Counted from the stretch's first letter, positions 35,287-45,389 are shown. The stretch: 64,000 nt of DNA from Arenicella chitinivorans (GCF_014651515.1 NZ_BMXA01000001.1:434001-498000); one strand, 5' to 3'. Translations and numbers: made by a program. Notes: generated by a model from the letters alone, not told the origin.

Positions 35287-35571
35287 TTATACTTTTGAGT
35301 AAGTTACTTCACCGTCTTTAGTGACTTCACAGATTGTTTTCAAGCGCTCATCTTCGGTGACCACACGCATGGTGATTTTATAGACGCCACGTGTTTGTTT
35401 GATTTTGGTGGATTTGCTTAACTTGTATCCTGGGTGAGCCAGTTGCGCTTTTTCTTTACACAAGCCGATTGCTTGTCCGGCGCTGTCTACTTCTGCCGCA
35501 TTGGCGGTGCCCAGCATCATTGGAGACATTAAAAGTGCGGTAGTTGCTGTCAATTTGGTCAAATATTTCAT
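35287..35571 (-). CDS. Small secreted protein of unknown function
   Basis: 94 residues. A signal peptide (KYLTKLTATTALLMSPMMLG, cleaved after ANA at about residue 25) sends the protein to the periplasm or beyond. The mature part of about 69 residues has two cysteines (LCKEKAQLAHPGYKLSKS, TICEVTKDGEV) that could form a disulphide, and a basic YKLSKSTKIKQTRGVYKITM strand region. I do not recognise a family. It is transcribed alone, with its own terminator 130 bases downstream, and lies in the same direction as the TetR gene 97 bases upstream. Confidence 0.75.
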   Translation of the reverse strand: MKYLTKLTATTALLMSPMMLGTANAAEVDSAGQAIGLCKEKAQLAHPGYKLSKSTKIKQTRGVYKITMRVVTEDERLKTICEVTKDGEVTYSKV

Positions 35572-35668
35572 GGTTTTCCTCTGAAATCGTTATGAAAACG
35601 AGTTATGGGTCAAATTCGCCCCGGTTATAACAGAATGTGTGTTCTGGAAAAAATCTAAAAAAATTAGG

Positions 35669-36247
35669 TTATGGTTTCATCAATGCTAGTGCGCAGCGGA
35701 CGTAGTTTTGACGCTCGTCCAAGGCGCAATTTTGTTTTGTCATAGCAATCAACGCGCGTTGTATCCCCATCACGTAGATGACCAGCTCTTCCACCGGCAA
35801 AGGTCGGATTTCACCGTCTTCAATAGCATTTTCAATTACCGTTTGAAAAGATTTCCGACTGTTATCAAAAATGCACTGAATTACTTTGTCGACATCAGGG
35901 TGCTTACCACCTCGTTCGATGGCGGCTTGATGAGCGAAACAACCTTGGTGCTCGCCATTTTCAAGCTGGTCTAGTACCCGATCAAAATGCTCAACCAGGC
36001 TTTGGTAGCTAGCGCGTCGGCCGCTAAAAGGTTTGACAAAGTGATCGTGGATTTTTTGCTGATAACGCTTAAGTGCCGCGCAATACAGCTGGTCTTTGTC
36101 TTTAAACGCCTGGTACAAACCGTAGCGCGCGACACCGGAATGTCGAACAACATCTGCCATAGAGCAGGCTTTGTAACCCTTTCTCCAGAAGAGATCGAGT
36201 GCAGCGTCTAGGACAGTTTCAGGTTCGAATTCGCGCGTGCGTGCCAT
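35669..36247 (-). CDS. TetR/AcrR-family transcriptional regulator
   Basis: 192 residues from ATG 36247; an in-frame ATG at 36265 would add six residues, but lies inside a palindrome that looks like the operator. The N-terminal helix-turn-helix (about 3-55) reads TREFEPETVLDAALDLFWRK, then GYKACSMADVVRHSGVARYG. The middle (QGCFAHQAAIERGGKHPDV) resembles TetR_C domains of the group related to AcuR/YcdC-like regulators. A perfect palindrome at 36259-36273 suggests autorepression. The divergent dodecin gene may share the control region. The inducer is unknown. Confidence 0.88.
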   Translation of the reverse strand: MARTREFEPETVLDAALDLFWRKGYKACSMADVVRHSGVARYGLYQAFKDKDQLYCAALKRYQQKIHDHFVKPFSGRRASYQSLVEHFDRVLDQLENGEHQGCFAHQAAIERGGKHPDVDKVIQCIFDNSRKSFQTVIENAIEDGEIRPLPVEELVIYVMGIQRALIAMTKQNCALDERQNYVRCALALMKP

Positions 36248-36258
36248 AGGAAGCAGAA

Positions 36259-36273
36259 TATACATTCTGTATA
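36259..36273. promoter_or_regulatory. Putative TetR operator palindrome
   Basis: TATACA-TTC-TGTATA is a perfect inverted repeat (6+3+6) centred 19 bases before the TetR ATG at 36247. Short palindromes of this kind at the start of a tetR-family gene are commonly self-operators; binding here is inferred. Confidence 0.5.
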
Positions 36274-36367
36274 GTAAAAGTCAAATGCCTTTGTCATAAA
36301 AGCTGGTCGGTTTCCGTGCTGAATGATTAGTGATTCAACTGTTCCTGAATTGGCGTGTCATCTTAGG

Positions 36368-36373
36368 TATAAT
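36368..36373 (+). promoter_or_regulatory. Candidate -10 box for dodecin
   Basis: TATAAT at 36368-36373 lies 40 bases before the dodecin ATG. TGAATT 16 bases upstream is a weak -35. The CCGGAG ribosome site is close to the ATG. Confidence 0.4.
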
Positions 36374-36412
36374 TCAACGTCATGCAATTTGACTGAACCA
36401 CCGGAGTGAATT

Positions 36413-36616
36413 ATGAGTGTTGCGCGTATTACGGAAATTTCGGCCTCTTCGAAAAAGAGTTTTGATGACGCCGTCAAGGTCGGTATCGCAAGAGCGTCTA
36501 AAACCTTGAAAAATGTGTCCGGAGCTTGGATTAAAGATCAAGAAGTGGCGATTGCTGATGGTGTTATTACGGAGTACCGTGTGAAACTGAAGATTACCTT
36601 CGTGCTCGAAGAGTAG
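36413..36616 (+). CDS. Dodecin flavin-binding protein
   Basis: 67 residues, typical dodecin length. Dodecins form hollow dodecamers that store flavins (FMN/riboflavin) or related ligands and buffer free flavin. Family pattern: ARITEISASSKKSFDDAVKV, ASKTLKNVSGAWIKDQEVAI (the central Trp stacks on the flavin isoalloxazine) and YRVKLKITFVLEE. Ribosome site CGGAG lies before ATG 36413. Single gene with its own -10 box, divergent from the TetR regulator. Confidence 0.95.
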   Translation: MSVARITEISASSKKSFDDAVKVGIARASKTLKNVSGAWIKDQEVAIADGVITEYRVKLKITFVLEE

Positions 36617-36992
36617 TCATTGGTATTTTACCGGCGTGTTAAGCGCAGTTATGATGACGCCCATGCTGCGCGGCGATAGAGCCAATAGATTTGTTGTAAC
36701 AAACCGCGCCATCACTGCGTTTACATGATATATTTCGGGCTTAGTCTCAGCGGTTGAGGCAAATTCTGGTTCAGTAGAAAAAAGCTCACAGATGGGTTGT
36801 GAGTAATTAAGTTTGCTGAAAAATTATCACAATTTTGAGGTTACAAACCTCTCTGTGCTCGGATTTGGGTATTCGAAGTCACTGGCAAGCGACTTACGTT
36901 CTTTGTTTAGCGGCTTTGTTGATGGGGAGTTACAGTCGAGATTCATCGACAGGGTGCGCGCAGATTAAGAATCATGTGCTGGAGGAACACAC
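36617..36992. other. Intergenic stretch of 376 bases with two small hairpins
   Basis: No gene is supported. CTCACA (36785-36790) pairs with TGTGAG (36798-36803), and GAGGTT (36837-36842) with AACCTC (36846-36851). Neither is followed by a T-run. They could belong to the leader of the DUF2726 gene or be regulatory sites. The last 30 bases hold the GGAGG ribosome site of that gene. Confidence 0.4.
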
Positions 36993-37784
36993 ATGTCTCT
37001 GGTAGGTACGCTTATAGGATCGCTCGTGCTGGCGTCAGCCGGTGGCGCTGCATGTTGGTGGGCCAGTAATAAGGCGCCAGCATCCAAATTCGATTTACAA
37101 CGCAAGCGCAGCCTAATGTCGGCTGCAGAACGGAATTTTTTTGAAGGATTAATGAAGTCGCTTGGCAACGAGTTCTATGTTTTTGCCAAAATGCGTGTGT
37201 CAGATGTATTGCAGGCGGGCTCCGATGCCAGCTGGTTTCAAGAACAACAGATCAAGTTGCGCCTAACAGATGAAACATTCGATTACTTGCTGTGTAAAAA
37301 GCAAGATATGTCGGTCTTTGGCGTGGTTGAGCTTGAGACGTTCGAAAAGGGCACTGATCGTAAGATGCGTGCCGCACGTGAGAAGTTGATTGGCGAAGTC
37401 TGTAAACGGGCGAATTTGCGTGTATTTTACTTTGATATCCGTCAAGATTACCGCAGCATGGACATTCGACGGTTAGTGACCGGCAAGTCTGCACGGAAGA
37501 AGCCGCAGTCCAACAGTAACAGCTCAGTTAAAAAAGTCGAACTTGCCTCGGAAAGCGCCTCGGTAACTCAGTTCACTGATCTGAGAAGCTGCCCCAAGTG
37601 CCACAACGACCTGGTATCCAAAGTCGCGGTAAAAGGAAAGCGGATAGGCGAAAAGTTTCTGATGTGCCGGAAGTATCCGTACTGCGATTACCAAGTTTCC
37701 ATGACCGATGCGAAATATCTTAAAATGCAGAAGCAGGAGCAGAAAAAGGTTAAAAAGGCTGGGTTTAGTGATTGGGCCGGCTAG
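36993..37784 (+). CDS. DUF2726 protein with N-terminal membrane helix and C-terminal zinc ribbon
   Basis: 263 residues. A short hydrophobic N-terminus (LVGTLIGSLVLASAGGAACW) probably anchors the protein. About 38-165 is a DUF2726 domain (RKRSLMSAAERNFFEGLMKS, FAKMRVSDVLQ, LETFEKGTDRKMRAAREKLI), related to restriction-endonuclease-like folds. About 195-240 carries a topoisomerase-type zinc ribbon, CPKC at the start and CRKYPYCDYQV at the end. The combination points to nucleic-acid interaction, but no function is known. Ribosome site GGAGG is well placed. mnmA is convergent 50 bases away. Confidence 0.82.
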   Translation: MSLVGTLIGSLVLASAGGAACWWASNKAPASKFDLQRKRSLMSAAERNFFEGLMKSLGNEFYVFAKMRVSDVLQAGSDASWFQEQQIKLRLTDETFDYLLCKKQDMSVFGVVELETFEKGTDRKMRAAREKLIGEVCKRANLRVFYFDIRQDYRSMDIRRLVTGKSARKKPQSNSNSSVKKVELASESASVTQFTDLRSCPKCHNDLVSKVAVKGKRIGEKFLMCRKYPYCDYQVSMTDAKYLKMQKQEQKKVKKAGFSDWAG

Positions 37785-37801
37785 TTTACACGTTTGAGTT
37801 C

Positions 37802-37822
37802 AAAAATCCGGTGCGAACACCG
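37802..37822 (-). terminator. Terminator of the nudJ-mnmA transcript
   Basis: On the minus strand CGGTG-TTCG-CACCG (37822-37809) is a stable UUCG tetraloop hairpin followed by GATTTTT. It lies 12 bases after the mnmA stop. Confidence 0.65.
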
Positions 37823-37833
37823 CATGTTACGTC

Positions 37834-38928
37834 TCATGCATAGGCTGTGATTGTACCGCCACCCAAGCAACGTCGCTCATCATAGAACACCAGTGCTTGC
37901 CCTGGCGTCACTGCGCGCTGGGGTTGCAGGAAACGTACTTCGATTTCGTCGCCATCAATATGTGTCACTTCACAAGCTTGATCCTGTTGTCGGTATCGGG
38001 TTTTGGCCGTCACCGTTTGGCCAAGCGTCAGCGGTACACCGCTGACCCAGTCCAGTGTGTTAGCGGTCACGCGTGTGCTTAGCATTGCTGGGTGATCGTG
38101 TCCCTGTACCACGAGTAACTCGTTTTGCGCGACATCTTTTGCGGCCACATACCAGGCCTCGCCCGGCCCGCCGATATTCAGTCCCTGTCGTTGCCCCAGC
38201 GTATAATACATTAGCCCATCGTGTTGACCTACGGTATTGCCGTCAACGCCAACCATGCGGCCGGGATTAGGTTTAAGGTAGGTGCTAAGAAAGTCTTTAA
38301 AGCGCCGTTCACCAATGAAACAAATTCCGGTACTGTCTTTCTTATTGTGTGTGACGAAACCCTGTTCATCGGCAATAGCACGAACCTCAGGTTTTGTGAT
38401 CTCGCCCAAAGGAAACAAGCTCTTGGTTAGCTGCGCCTGTTGTAAGGTGTAGAGGAAGTAGCTCTGGTCTTTATTGGTATCGGCGCCACGAAGCAGTAAG
38501 GCTTGTTCGCCGTCTTGGCCTTTAGCAACATAGTGGCCGGTGGCAATGTAGTCCGCGCCTAACGCTTCCGCTTGCAGCAAGAACTCCTTAAACTTTATCT
38601 CTTTATTGCAAAGGATATCGGGATTGGGTGTGCGTCCGGCCTGGTATTCATGTAGAAAATGCTCAAACACGTTTTCCCAGTATTCGTGCGCGAAGTTTAC
38701 CTCATGTAACTTGATCCCAAGTCGCTCACAGACTTGGGCTGCGTCTTTTAGATCCTCGGCCGCGGCACAATACTCCGGCGTGTCGTCTTCCTCCCAGTTT
38801 TTCATGAACATACCAGTTACCTGGTAACCCTGTTGTTGTAGCAGGTAGGCAGTAACGGAGGAGTCGACGCCGCCGGACATGCCGACGACCACATGGGTTT
38901 CGTGTGCGGGTTTTACTTCGGTGTTCAT
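37834..38928 (-). CDS. mnmA: tRNA-specific 2-thiouridylase MnmA
   Basis: 364 residues from ATG 38928, which overlaps the nudJ stop (ATGA); an upstream extension to 38985 lies within nudJ. It installs the 2-thio group on U34 of Lys, Glu and Gln tRNAs, using ATP and a sulphur carrier. The PP-loop [10 protein letters not shown] is near residue 17, the first catalytic Cys is in [10 protein letters not shown] and the second in [21 protein letters not shown] and [13 protein letters not shown] are also diagnostic. The nudJ-mnmA order next to icd is conserved in gammaproteobacteria. Confidence 0.96.
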   Translation of the reverse strand: MNTEVKPAHETHVVVGMSGGVDSSVTAYLLQQQGYQVTGMFMKNWEEDDTPEYCAAAEDLKDAAQVCERLGIKLHEVNFAHEYWENVFEHFLHEYQAGRTPNPDILCNKEIKFKEFLLQAEALGADYIATGHYVAKGQDGEQALLLRGADTNKDQSYFLYTLQQAQLTKSLFPLGEITKPEVRAIADEQGFVTHNKKDSTGICFIGERRFKDFLSTYLKPNPGRMVGVDGNTVGQHDGLMYYTLGQRQGLNIGGPGEAWYVAAKDVAQNELLVVQGHDHPAMLSTRVTANTLDWVSGVPLTLGQTVTAKTRYRQQDQACEVTHIDGDEIEVRFLQPQRAVTPGQALVFYDERRCLGGGTITAYA

Positions 38929-39371
38929 AGCTCTCTCAGTATGTCCAGCGGGTAGTGGTGACCTGCCAAATAATCGTTGACGCACCCAAGCACCAGCTGA
39001 CTGCGGAGCTGCGTGTGGTGGCGCAATTCGTCGACCGACATCCAGTGCGTGCGAAGGATGTCGGGATCCAATTCGTACGCAGGATCAATCTCACTCACGG
39101 TGCCGGTAAAGGTGTAACGAATATAAGTTTTACCGTTCGCTGCTTCTAGGCGATACAGGCCGACCAGAGCACGGGGCGTGAAGTGACGGCAGGTTTCTTC
39201 TAGTGTTTCTCGAATCACTGCGTCGATCAGCGATTCGCCAGGTTCCAGGTGCCCTGCAGGCTGGTTGAATACAATCTCACCACTGGACTTGGCGCGTTCT
39301 TCGACTAGCAGGAAGCGGCCTTGGTGCTCGCACACAGCGGCAACGGTGACATCTGGCGTCCACATGGTCAT
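38925..39371 (-). CDS. nudJ: NUDIX hydrolase, NudJ-like
   Basis: 148 residues. The Nudix box is visible at about residues 40-62: [20 protein letters not shown] with the REuxEE core. The N-terminus [20 protein letters not shown] and the middle LVGLYRLEA fit E. coli NudJ (YmfB), a phosphatase acting on thiamin pyrophosphate precursors and nucleoside triphosphates. It is divergent from icd, and its stop overlaps the mnmA start, the same arrangement as in E. coli. An internal ATG six bases downstream is an alternative start. Confidence 0.9.
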   Translation of the reverse strand: MTMWTPDVTVAAVCEHQGRFLLVEERAKSSGEIVFNQPAGHLEPGESLIDAVIRETLEETCRHFTPRALVGLYRLEAANGKTYIRYTFTGTVSEIDPAYELDPDILRTHWMSVDELRHHTQLRSQLVLGCVNDYLAGHHYPLDILREL

Positions 39372-39696
39372 TGAGCTTGAAGGAATGGTAGTTGCGAATT
39401 GGCGAGGCAGTGAAAGTACATAATAAAACCGTTTTTTACGACTATAGTGTGAGGGTTAAGCATAGGTTTTACAATGCCGAGTGTTGGATTTTGTGATATC
39501 CTTGCGCCACTTTTTTGCAACGCCGGTTTGACTTGTCGGTCAGAGCTTACCAGTCAGACTTAGGTGCAGGGCAGTCACTATGATTGCCCATTGGGCGACC
39601 GCAGAGCCTCTGCATGGACGGTGACTTAGCCGCAGAGCCTACGACCGCTTTTCCTCCACAACCTTCTATCATGACTTTAAGCGAGAAGAAACGATA
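39372..39696. promoter_or_regulatory. nudJ-icd divergent region with palindromes and a direct repeat
   Basis: 325 bases without a gene. GCCCATTGGGC (39586-39596) and GCAGAGCCTCTGC (39601-39613) are adjacent palindromes. CCGCAGAGCCT occurs twice, at 39599-39609 and 39630-39640. They lie 55-110 bases before the icd ATG, where operators or a structured leader would be expected. No known regulator site was recognised. Confidence 0.4.
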
Positions 39697-41934
39697 ATGA
39701 GTAACGCAGAATCCAAGATTTTTTACACGCTGACTGATGAAGCGCCAGCCTTAGCTACCCGCTCGTTGCTGCCTATATTTCAGACCTTTGCCTCTGCCTG
39801 TGACGTCGATATCGACACCAAAGATATTTCTTTAGCGGGTCGTATTCTCGCCAACTTCAGCCACTACTTGAAGCCTGAACAGCGCGTACCCGACGCGCTT
39901 GCCGAGTTGGGTGAATTGGTTCTCCAGCCAAGTGCGAATGTAATCAAGACGCCAAACATTTCAGCGTCGATTCCACAAATTCGTGCGGCCGTCGCTGAAT
40001 TGCAAGCGAAAGGCTTTGCGATTCCTGATTTGCCAGATGATCCGCAAACTGAAGAAGAGATCGAGATTCGTGCGATCTACGAACGAGTAAAAGGCAGTAA
40101 CGTAAACCCGGTTATTCGCGAAGGTAACTCAGATCGTCGTGCGCCTGCTGCGGTGAAAAATTATGCACGTCAAAATCCGCATTCTATGGGCGAGTGGTTG
40201 CCGAGTTCAAAGTCGCACGTGTCGACCATGAACGGTGGTGATTTTCGCTCCAGCGAACGTTCAATGACCTTGCGCAAAGCCTGTTCGGTCAAAATTGAGT
40301 TCACCGACAAGTACGGTAATAAGACAGTCAAACAAGATGGTATAGAGCTGTTAAAGGGCGAAGTAATCGATGCCATGTTTATGAGCAAGAAAGCCTTGCG
40401 TAAGTTCTACGAGGAGCAGATTGAGGACGCTAAAAACAAAGGGGTTCTTTTTAGCTTGCACGTCAAAGCGACCATGATGAAGGTCTCACATCCGATTGTT
40501 TTTGGTCATGCGGTTACCGTGTTCTACAAAGATGTGTATGAGAAATACGCAACACTGTTCGAAGAGTTGAACGTGCAGCCAAACAACGGTTTGGGTAATC
40601 TGTACAATATCATCAAGCAGATTTCAGGCGATCTGCGCGAGAAAATCGAAGCGGACATCATGGCTTGCTATAAGGATCGCCCCGCAATCGCGATGGTGGA
40701 TTCCGATAAAGGTATTTCGAATCTGCATGTGCCAAGCGACGTGATCGTGGACGCGTCCATGCCTGCGATGATTCGCAATTCCGGCAAAATGTGGAATATG
40801 GACGGCGAGTTACAAGACGCCAAAGCAGTGATTCCAGAGAGCACCTATGCGTATATCTATCAGGAAGTCATTGACTACTGTAAAGAGCACGGTGCCCTAG
40901 ACCCGACTAAGATTGGTAGCGTGTCAAACGTGGGCTTGATGGCGCAGAAAGCCGAAGAATACGGTTCACACGACAAAACCTACGAAATGCAGTATGGCGG
41001 TTACATGCGTGTCATTGATGAAGCCGACGGCATGATACTGTTTGAACACGCAGTGGAAGAGGGCGATATCTGGCGTATGTGTCAGGTTAAAGATGCCCCG
41101 ATTCAAGACTGGGTTAAACTGGCCGTGACACGTGCACGCAAAACCGGTTCTCCAGCCGTATTCTGGTTAGACAAGAATCGTCCGCATGAAGCGCAACTTA
41201 TTATCAAGGTTAATGAGTACCTAAAAGACCACGACACAGAAGGCCTCACTATTCTGATTATGTCGCCGGCCGAAGCGACGCGTTACTCACTGGAAGTGAT
41301 TAACGAAGGTAGAGATGTGATTTCTGTGACCGGCAATGTATTGCGTGATTATTTGACGGACTTGTTCCCGATTCTCGAAGTGGGCACCAGTGCCAAGATG
41401 TTATCCATCGTGCCATTGATGAACGGTGGTGGTTTGTTCGAAACTGGCGCTGGTGGCTCAGCACCAAAACACGTACAGCAGTTTGTTAAAGAAGGGCACT
41501 TGCGCTGGGATTCACTGGGTGAGTTTCTAGCCACGGCAGCCTCGTTTGAGCACTTGGCTGATGCGACGGATAATGCCAAAGCAGACGTGTTGGCAAAAAC
41601 CTTGGACGCGGCGACGAGCAAGTTGTTGACTGAAGGTAAATCACCTTCGCGCAAAGTCAACGAGTTGGATAACCGTGGTAGTCATTACTATTTGGCGCTG
41701 TACTGGGCGGAAGCACTTGCCGCGCAGAATGATGACGCAGATCTGAAAACGAAATTTGCTGATTTGGCTAAACAGCTTGCTGATAACGAAGCTAAGATTG
41801 TCGAAGAGCTGAATGCCGCACAAGGTCATGAAGTCGATATTGATGGTTATTATTACCCGTCGGAAGAGAAAGCCAATGCGGCGATGCGGCCTAGTGAGAC
41901 CTTGAATTCAATTCTAGCCGGCTTCACTGCGTAA
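39697..41934 (+). CDS. icd: Monomeric NADP-dependent isocitrate dehydrogenase
   Basis: 745 residues, the size of the monomeric (IDH-II) type and unrelated in length to the 416-residue dimeric enzyme. It converts isocitrate to 2-oxoglutarate with NADP in the TCA cycle. Diagnostic blocks: [60 protein letters not shown], and [20 protein letters not shown]. Position next to nudJ-mnmA on one side and cspD-clpSA on the other matches the Pseudomonas icd/idh region. A bidirectional terminator follows. Confidence 0.97.
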   Translation: MSNAESKIFYTLTDEAPALATRSLLPIFQTFASACDVDIDTKDISLAGRILANFSHYLKPEQRVPDALAELGELVLQPSANVIKTPNISASIPQIRAAVAELQAKGFAIPDLPDDPQTEEEIEIRAIYERVKGSNVNPVIREGNSDRRAPAAVKNYARQNPHSMGEWLPSSKSHVSTMNGGDFRSSERSMTLRKACSVKIEFTDKYGNKTVKQDGIELLKGEVIDAMFMSKKALRKFYEEQIEDAKNKGVLFSLHVKATMMKVSHPIVFGHAVTVFYKDVYEKYATLFEELNVQPNNGLGNLYNIIKQISGDLREKIEADIMACYKDRPAIAMVDSDKGISNLHVPSDVIVDASMPAMIRNSGKMWNMDGELQDAKAVIPESTYAYIYQEVIDYCKEHGALDPTKIGSVSNVGLMAQKAEEYGSHDKTYEMQYGGYMRVIDEADGMILFEHAVEEGDIWRMCQVKDAPIQDWVKLAVTRARKTGSPAVFWLDKNRPHEAQLIIKVNEYLKDHDTEGLTILIMSPAEATRYSLEVINEGRDVISVTGNVLRDYLTDLFPILEVGTSAKMLSIVPLMNGGGLFETGAGGSAPKHVQQFVKEGHLRWDSLGEFLATAASFEHLADATDNAKADVLAKTLDAATSKLLTEGKSPSRKVNELDNRGSHYYLALYWAEALAAQNDDADLKTKFADLAKQLADNEAKIVEELNAAQGHEVDIDGYYYPSEEKANAAMRPSETLNSILAGFTA

Positions 41935-42043
41935 GCGGTTTTAGCATGATGTTACTGGTGTGATCTGTCGTGCAGCTTACACCAGTGCGTCAGATTGCAT
42001 GGCGACCTTAGCGGACGGTACACATTCTAAGCGATTCAAGTAT

Positions 42044-42081
42044 AAAAAAAGCACGCACATTTGAAAGCAGTGCGTGCTTTT
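42044..42081. terminator. Bidirectional terminator between icd and cspD
   Basis: AAAGCACGCAC (42048-42058) pairs with GTGCGTGCTTT (42070-42080) over 11 bases. The A-run 42044-42050 gives a T-tract on the minus strand and TTTT follows on the plus strand, so it serves both converging genes. Confidence 0.85.
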
Positions 42082-42102
42082 CAACGTTATTGAAGTAGTA
42101 GT

Positions 42103-42312
42103 TTATGAAGCGGCGCGGATTCGAGCAGCTTTAGGGCCTTTGTCTCCGTCTTCTAGTTCATATTCTACTTCTTGGCCTTCGTTCAGCGTTTTATACCCGT
42201 CCATTTCAATTTCCGAGTAATGTGCGAACACATCGTTGCCGCCTTCACTTGGTTCAATAAAGCCAAACCCTTTCGAAGAGTTAAACCATTTTACGGTTCC
42301 TCTAGTTGCCAT
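42103..42312 (-). CDS. cspD: Cold-shock domain protein, CspD-like
   Basis: 69 residues, one cold-shock domain. RNP1 is KGFGFIEP and RNP2 is DVFAHYSEI; the start [14 protein letters not shown] is standard. The segment [13 protein letters not shown] matches CspD (HYSTIQMDGYRTL in E. coli) rather than CspA, and the gene is divergent from clpS as cspD is in E. coli. CspD binds single-stranded nucleic acid and inhibits replication in stationary phase in E. coli. The protein is shorter than E. coli CspD at the C-terminus. Ribosome site GAGG precedes the ATG on the minus strand. Confidence 0.88.
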   Translation of the reverse strand: MATRGTVKWFNSSKGFGFIEPSEGGNDVFAHYSEIEMDGYKTLNEGQEVEYELEDGDKGPKAARIRAAS

Positions 42313-42598
42313 CTTTTTTCCTCACTTTGGTAATAAACCCTGATATTAGCTTCAGGTATTTTTGCGAAGTACAGCGAGTCAATAGTCTTACTTAACTTCA
42401 CAACGCACATCAAACTTTTTGTAATAATTTGACGCAGCAAGTAAACATCGTCGTTTAATAAAGGTCAAGCTTGGCCTATCATTTATCTGCATTAAATAGA
42501 TCAATGTCTTACAAAAAGCGCTTGAAAAATCAATTCGAGAGCGCAAAATTAGAGAAGACTCTCGACGTGGCGCTTGTGCCAACCCCCGATAATCCATT

Positions 42599-42937
42599 AT
42601 GAGTGACTTACCAGAACCAATAAATAACGATGAGCTTGCGCTCGAGACGGCCAAGCCGAAGCTAAAGCGACCACCGCTTTATCGAGTGCTGTTACTTAAT
42701 GACGACTACACCACCATGGAGTTTGTTATCGAGGTGCTGCAGTCCATTTTTCATCACTCGGAAGAGAAAGCAGCTCAGATTATGATGCATGTGCATCAAC
42801 GAGGCGCTGGCGTATGTGGTATCTATACACGAGAGATCGCAGAAACAAAAGTGGAGCAGGTGTTGCAGTATTCGCAGCAAAACCAGCATCCATTACAGTG
42901 CACGATGGAGCCGGATTCCGAGCCGGACGGCGAATAA
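42599..42937 (+). CDS. clpS: ATP-dependent Clp protease adaptor ClpS
   Basis: 112 residues. N-end rule adaptor that delivers substrates to ClpA. Core motif [20 protein letters not shown] ([10 protein letters not shown] forms the N-degron pocket), then [21 protein letters not shown] flexible N-terminus of about 25 residues is as expected, since it enters the ClpA pore. clpA follows 51 bases downstream, and the divergent cspD shares a 286-base control region. Confidence 0.96.
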   Translation: MSDLPEPINNDELALETAKPKLKRPPLYRVLLLNDDYTTMEFVIEVLQSIFHHSEEKAAQIMMHVHQRGAGVCGIYTREIAETKVEQVLQYSQQNQHPLQCTMEPDSEPDGE

Positions 42938-42988
42938 ACAGTGCGGACTGGCAGTTGTCCCCAATTTTAGTGGTAACCGGAGTAATAC

Positions 42989-45271
42989 ATGATATCGAAA
43001 GACCTTGAAAAATCGCTCAATCTTGCAGTGCAGATGGCGCATGAAGCTCGGCATGAATTTGTTACCACAGAGCACCTGTTGCTGGCGTTATTGGAAAACA
43101 CGTCAGCCTTAGCCGTATTGCAGGCTTGTGATGCCAACATTGATCAGTTGCGGTCGGATCTCAAACTGCATCTGGTTGATCATCTGACCCAGGTGGACGA
43201 AGAACACGATGTGAAAACGCAACCGAGTATCGGCTTTCAGCGTGTGCTGCAGCGAGCAATCGTGCACGTTCAAAGTTCAGGTAAGTCGCAGGTGGAAGGT
43301 GAAAATGTACTGGTCGCGATGTTTTCAGAGCAAGATTCGTACGCCGCCTATTACCTCGACAAGCAAAATGTGACACGTTTTGATGCGGTGTCGTATATTT
43401 CACATGGCATAAGCAAGCAGGATACCAATCCGGAAGGTTTACCGTATCCGGAAGATCAAACGGAGCAGGCAGCGGAGCAGAAAGAAGGCCCGCTAGATGC
43501 CTACACGGTAAATTTGAATGCGCGTGCAGCGGATGGCCTAATCGACCCCTTGATTGGGCGAGAGAAGGAGGTCGAGCGGACTATTCAGATTCTATCTCGT
43601 CGACGCAAGAATAACCCATTGTACGTGGGGGAAGCTGGTGTGGGTAAGACCGCGATTGCTGAAGGGCTGGCGAAAAAAATTGTTGAAGAAGAGGTCCCTG
43701 AGGTGTTGGCTGATGCGGTGGTGTATTCACTCGACCTCGGTGCCTTGTTAGCCGGAACTAAGTATCGTGGGGACTTTGAGAAGCGATTGAAGGCGGTGCT
43801 TAAAGCGCTGGCGAATGAACACCATGCGATCTTGTTTATCGATGAGATTCACACCATTATTGGTGCCGGTGCGGCGTCAGGTGGTGCCATGGACGCATCC
43901 AACCTGCTAAAGCCGGCGCTTTCCAGTGGTGAGCTAAAATGCATTGGTTCCACCACGTACCAAGAGTACCGTGGCATCTTTGAGAAAGATCGTGCGCTTT
44001 CACGGCGCTTTCAAAAGATCGATGTTGAGCAGCCCACGGTGCAGGAAACAGTGCAGATTCTGCGCGGATTAAAAACCCGGTTTGAGGAACACCATGAGGT
44101 AACGTATACCGCTGAAGCCTTGACGTTGGCTGCCGAATTGGCCGAACGTTATATTAATGAACGGTTTTTACCCGACAAAGCCATCGACGTGATTGATGAA
44201 GCGGGAGCGCGTACGCGTTTGTTTGAACGTAAAGAAGGTGAGATCCCCGTTATCGACACCGAACAAATAGAAGAAGTGGTGTCGTTCATAGCACGCATCC
44301 CACCAAAAAATGTGTCGGCCTCAGACGTCGATGCACTCAAAAATCTTGAGCGTGATCTCAAGCTGGTTGTGTTTGGTCAGGATCAGGCGATTAGCACCTT
44401 AGCGTCGGCGATTAAAATGTCACGCTCAGGTCTGGGTAAGCCTGAAAAGCCAATTGGTTCGTTTTTGTTTTCTGGCCCGACTGGGGTAGGTAAGACCGAG
44501 GTCACACGCCAGCTCGCAATGACGTTGGGCGTTGAATTGATTCGCTTTGATATGTCTGAGTATATGGAGCGGCATACGGTGTCGCGTCTGCTGGGCGCAC
44601 CGCCAGGGTACGTTGGCTTTGATCAAGGCGGGCTGCTAACGGATGAAATCAATAAGCATCCGCACGCCGTTTTGCTGTTAGATGAAATCGAAAAAGCCCA
44701 CCCAGACGTATTTAACTTGTTATTGCAAGTTATGGATCATGGAACATTGACGGATAACAATGGCCGCAAGGCAGACTTTCGCAATGTGATCATCGTGATG
44801 ACCACCAATGCTGGCGCGGTCGAAGTAGCTCGCAATTCGGTAGGCTTTACCAAGCAGGACAATGCGATAGATGATGTGGCGGCAATAAATAAGTTATTTA
44901 CTCCAGAGTTTCGCAATCGACTGGACGCGGTAGTGCGTTTTTCCGGTTTGAGTAAAGAGGTTATTCATAAGATCGTGGATAAAGAATTGCTTGAGGTGGA
45001 GCGCTTGTTACTCGAGAAAAATGTACAGTTACAGGTGGACGAGCCGGCTCGTAATTGGATGGCCGAGCATGGTTATGACCCAACGATGGGAGCACGGCCT
45101 TTGGGGCGTCTAATTCAGGAGGAAGTGAAACGCGCACTGGCTGACGAATTGCTATTTGGTGAATTGCAACACGGTGGTCAGGTTAAGATTAGCGTGGGCG
45201 ACGATGGATTGGAGTTTGATCTCAGTGGAGCGACACCGAGCCGCGACCAGAAACCCCTGGCATTACACTAA
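42989..45271 (+). CDS. clpA: ATP-dependent Clp protease ATP-binding subunit ClpA
   Basis: 760 residues, standard ClpA length. N-domain (about 1-145), first AAA+ module with Walker [16 protein letters not shown] and Walker [15 protein letters not shown], second AAA+ module with [15 protein letters not shown] and [14 protein letters not shown]. The acidic linker [17 protein letters not shown] separates N-domain and first module, and no ClpB middle domain is present, which favours ClpA over ClpB. An IGF-like ClpP-contact loop was not pinpointed by eye. It unfolds substrates for ClpP and works with ClpS upstream. Confidence 0.96.
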   Translation: MISKDLEKSLNLAVQMAHEARHEFVTTEHLLLALLENTSALAVLQACDANIDQLRSDLKLHLVDHLTQVDEEHDVKTQPSIGFQRVLQRAIVHVQSSGKSQVEGENVLVAMFSEQDSYAAYYLDKQNVTRFDAVSYISHGISKQDTNPEGLPYPEDQTEQAAEQKEGPLDAYTVNLNARAADGLIDPLIGREKEVERTIQILSRRRKNNPLYVGEAGVGKTAIAEGLAKKIVEEEVPEVLADAVVYSLDLGALLAGTKYRGDFEKRLKAVLKALANEHHAILFIDEIHTIIGAGAASGGAMDASNLLKPALSSGELKCIGSTTYQEYRGIFEKDRALSRRFQKIDVEQPTVQETVQILRGLKTRFEEHHEVTYTAEALTLAAELAERYINERFLPDKAIDVIDEAGARTRLFERKEGEIPVIDTEQIEEVVSFIARIPPKNVSASDVDALKNLERDLKLVVFGQDQAISTLASAIKMSRSGLGKPEKPIGSFLFSGPTGVGKTEVTRQLAMTLGVELIRFDMSEYMERHTVSRLLGAPPGYVGFDQGGLLTDEINKHPHAVLLLDEIEKAHPDVFNLLLQVMDHGTLTDNNGRKADFRNVIIVMTTNAGAVEVARNSVGFTKQDNAIDDVAAINKLFTPEFRNRLDAVVRFSGLSKEVIHKIVDKELLEVERLLLEKNVQLQVDEPARNWMAEHGYDPTMGARPLGRLIQEEVKRALADELLFGELQHGGQVKISVGDDGLEFDLSGATPSRDQKPLALH

Positions 45272-45282
45272 TATTACGATTT

Positions 45283-45320
45283 AGCCCCGCAGCGGCGCAT
45301 CTTGTGACGGTGGCGGGGCT
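45283..45320. terminator. Terminator-like hairpin after clpA
   Basis: AGCCCCGC (45283-45290) pairs perfectly with GCGGGGCT (45313-45320) around a 22-base loop that can fold further. No long T-run follows on either strand, so it is a weak terminator or only an mRNA 3' end structure. Confidence 0.4.
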
Positions 45321-45389
45321 TGGCGCTTTCAACGGCTGGGTGGCTTAGTCCGTGTGTGCCCGAAGCCAGCCGCCATCAAACTAGTTATG

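Noticed and set aside
36785-36851. Two small inverted repeats as terminators of dodecin
   Set aside because: Neither is followed by a T-run and they lie about 170 and 220 bases after the stop; kept only as unassigned structure.
38929-38985. N-terminal extension of MnmA
   Set aside because: It lies within nudJ and adds residues not found in MnmA; ATG 38928 overlaps the nudJ stop as in typical coupled genes.
42388-42654. Minus-strand frame of 88 codons in the cspD-clpS gap
   Set aside because: Overlaps the clpS start and has no recognisable features; the gap is better explained as divergent promoters.
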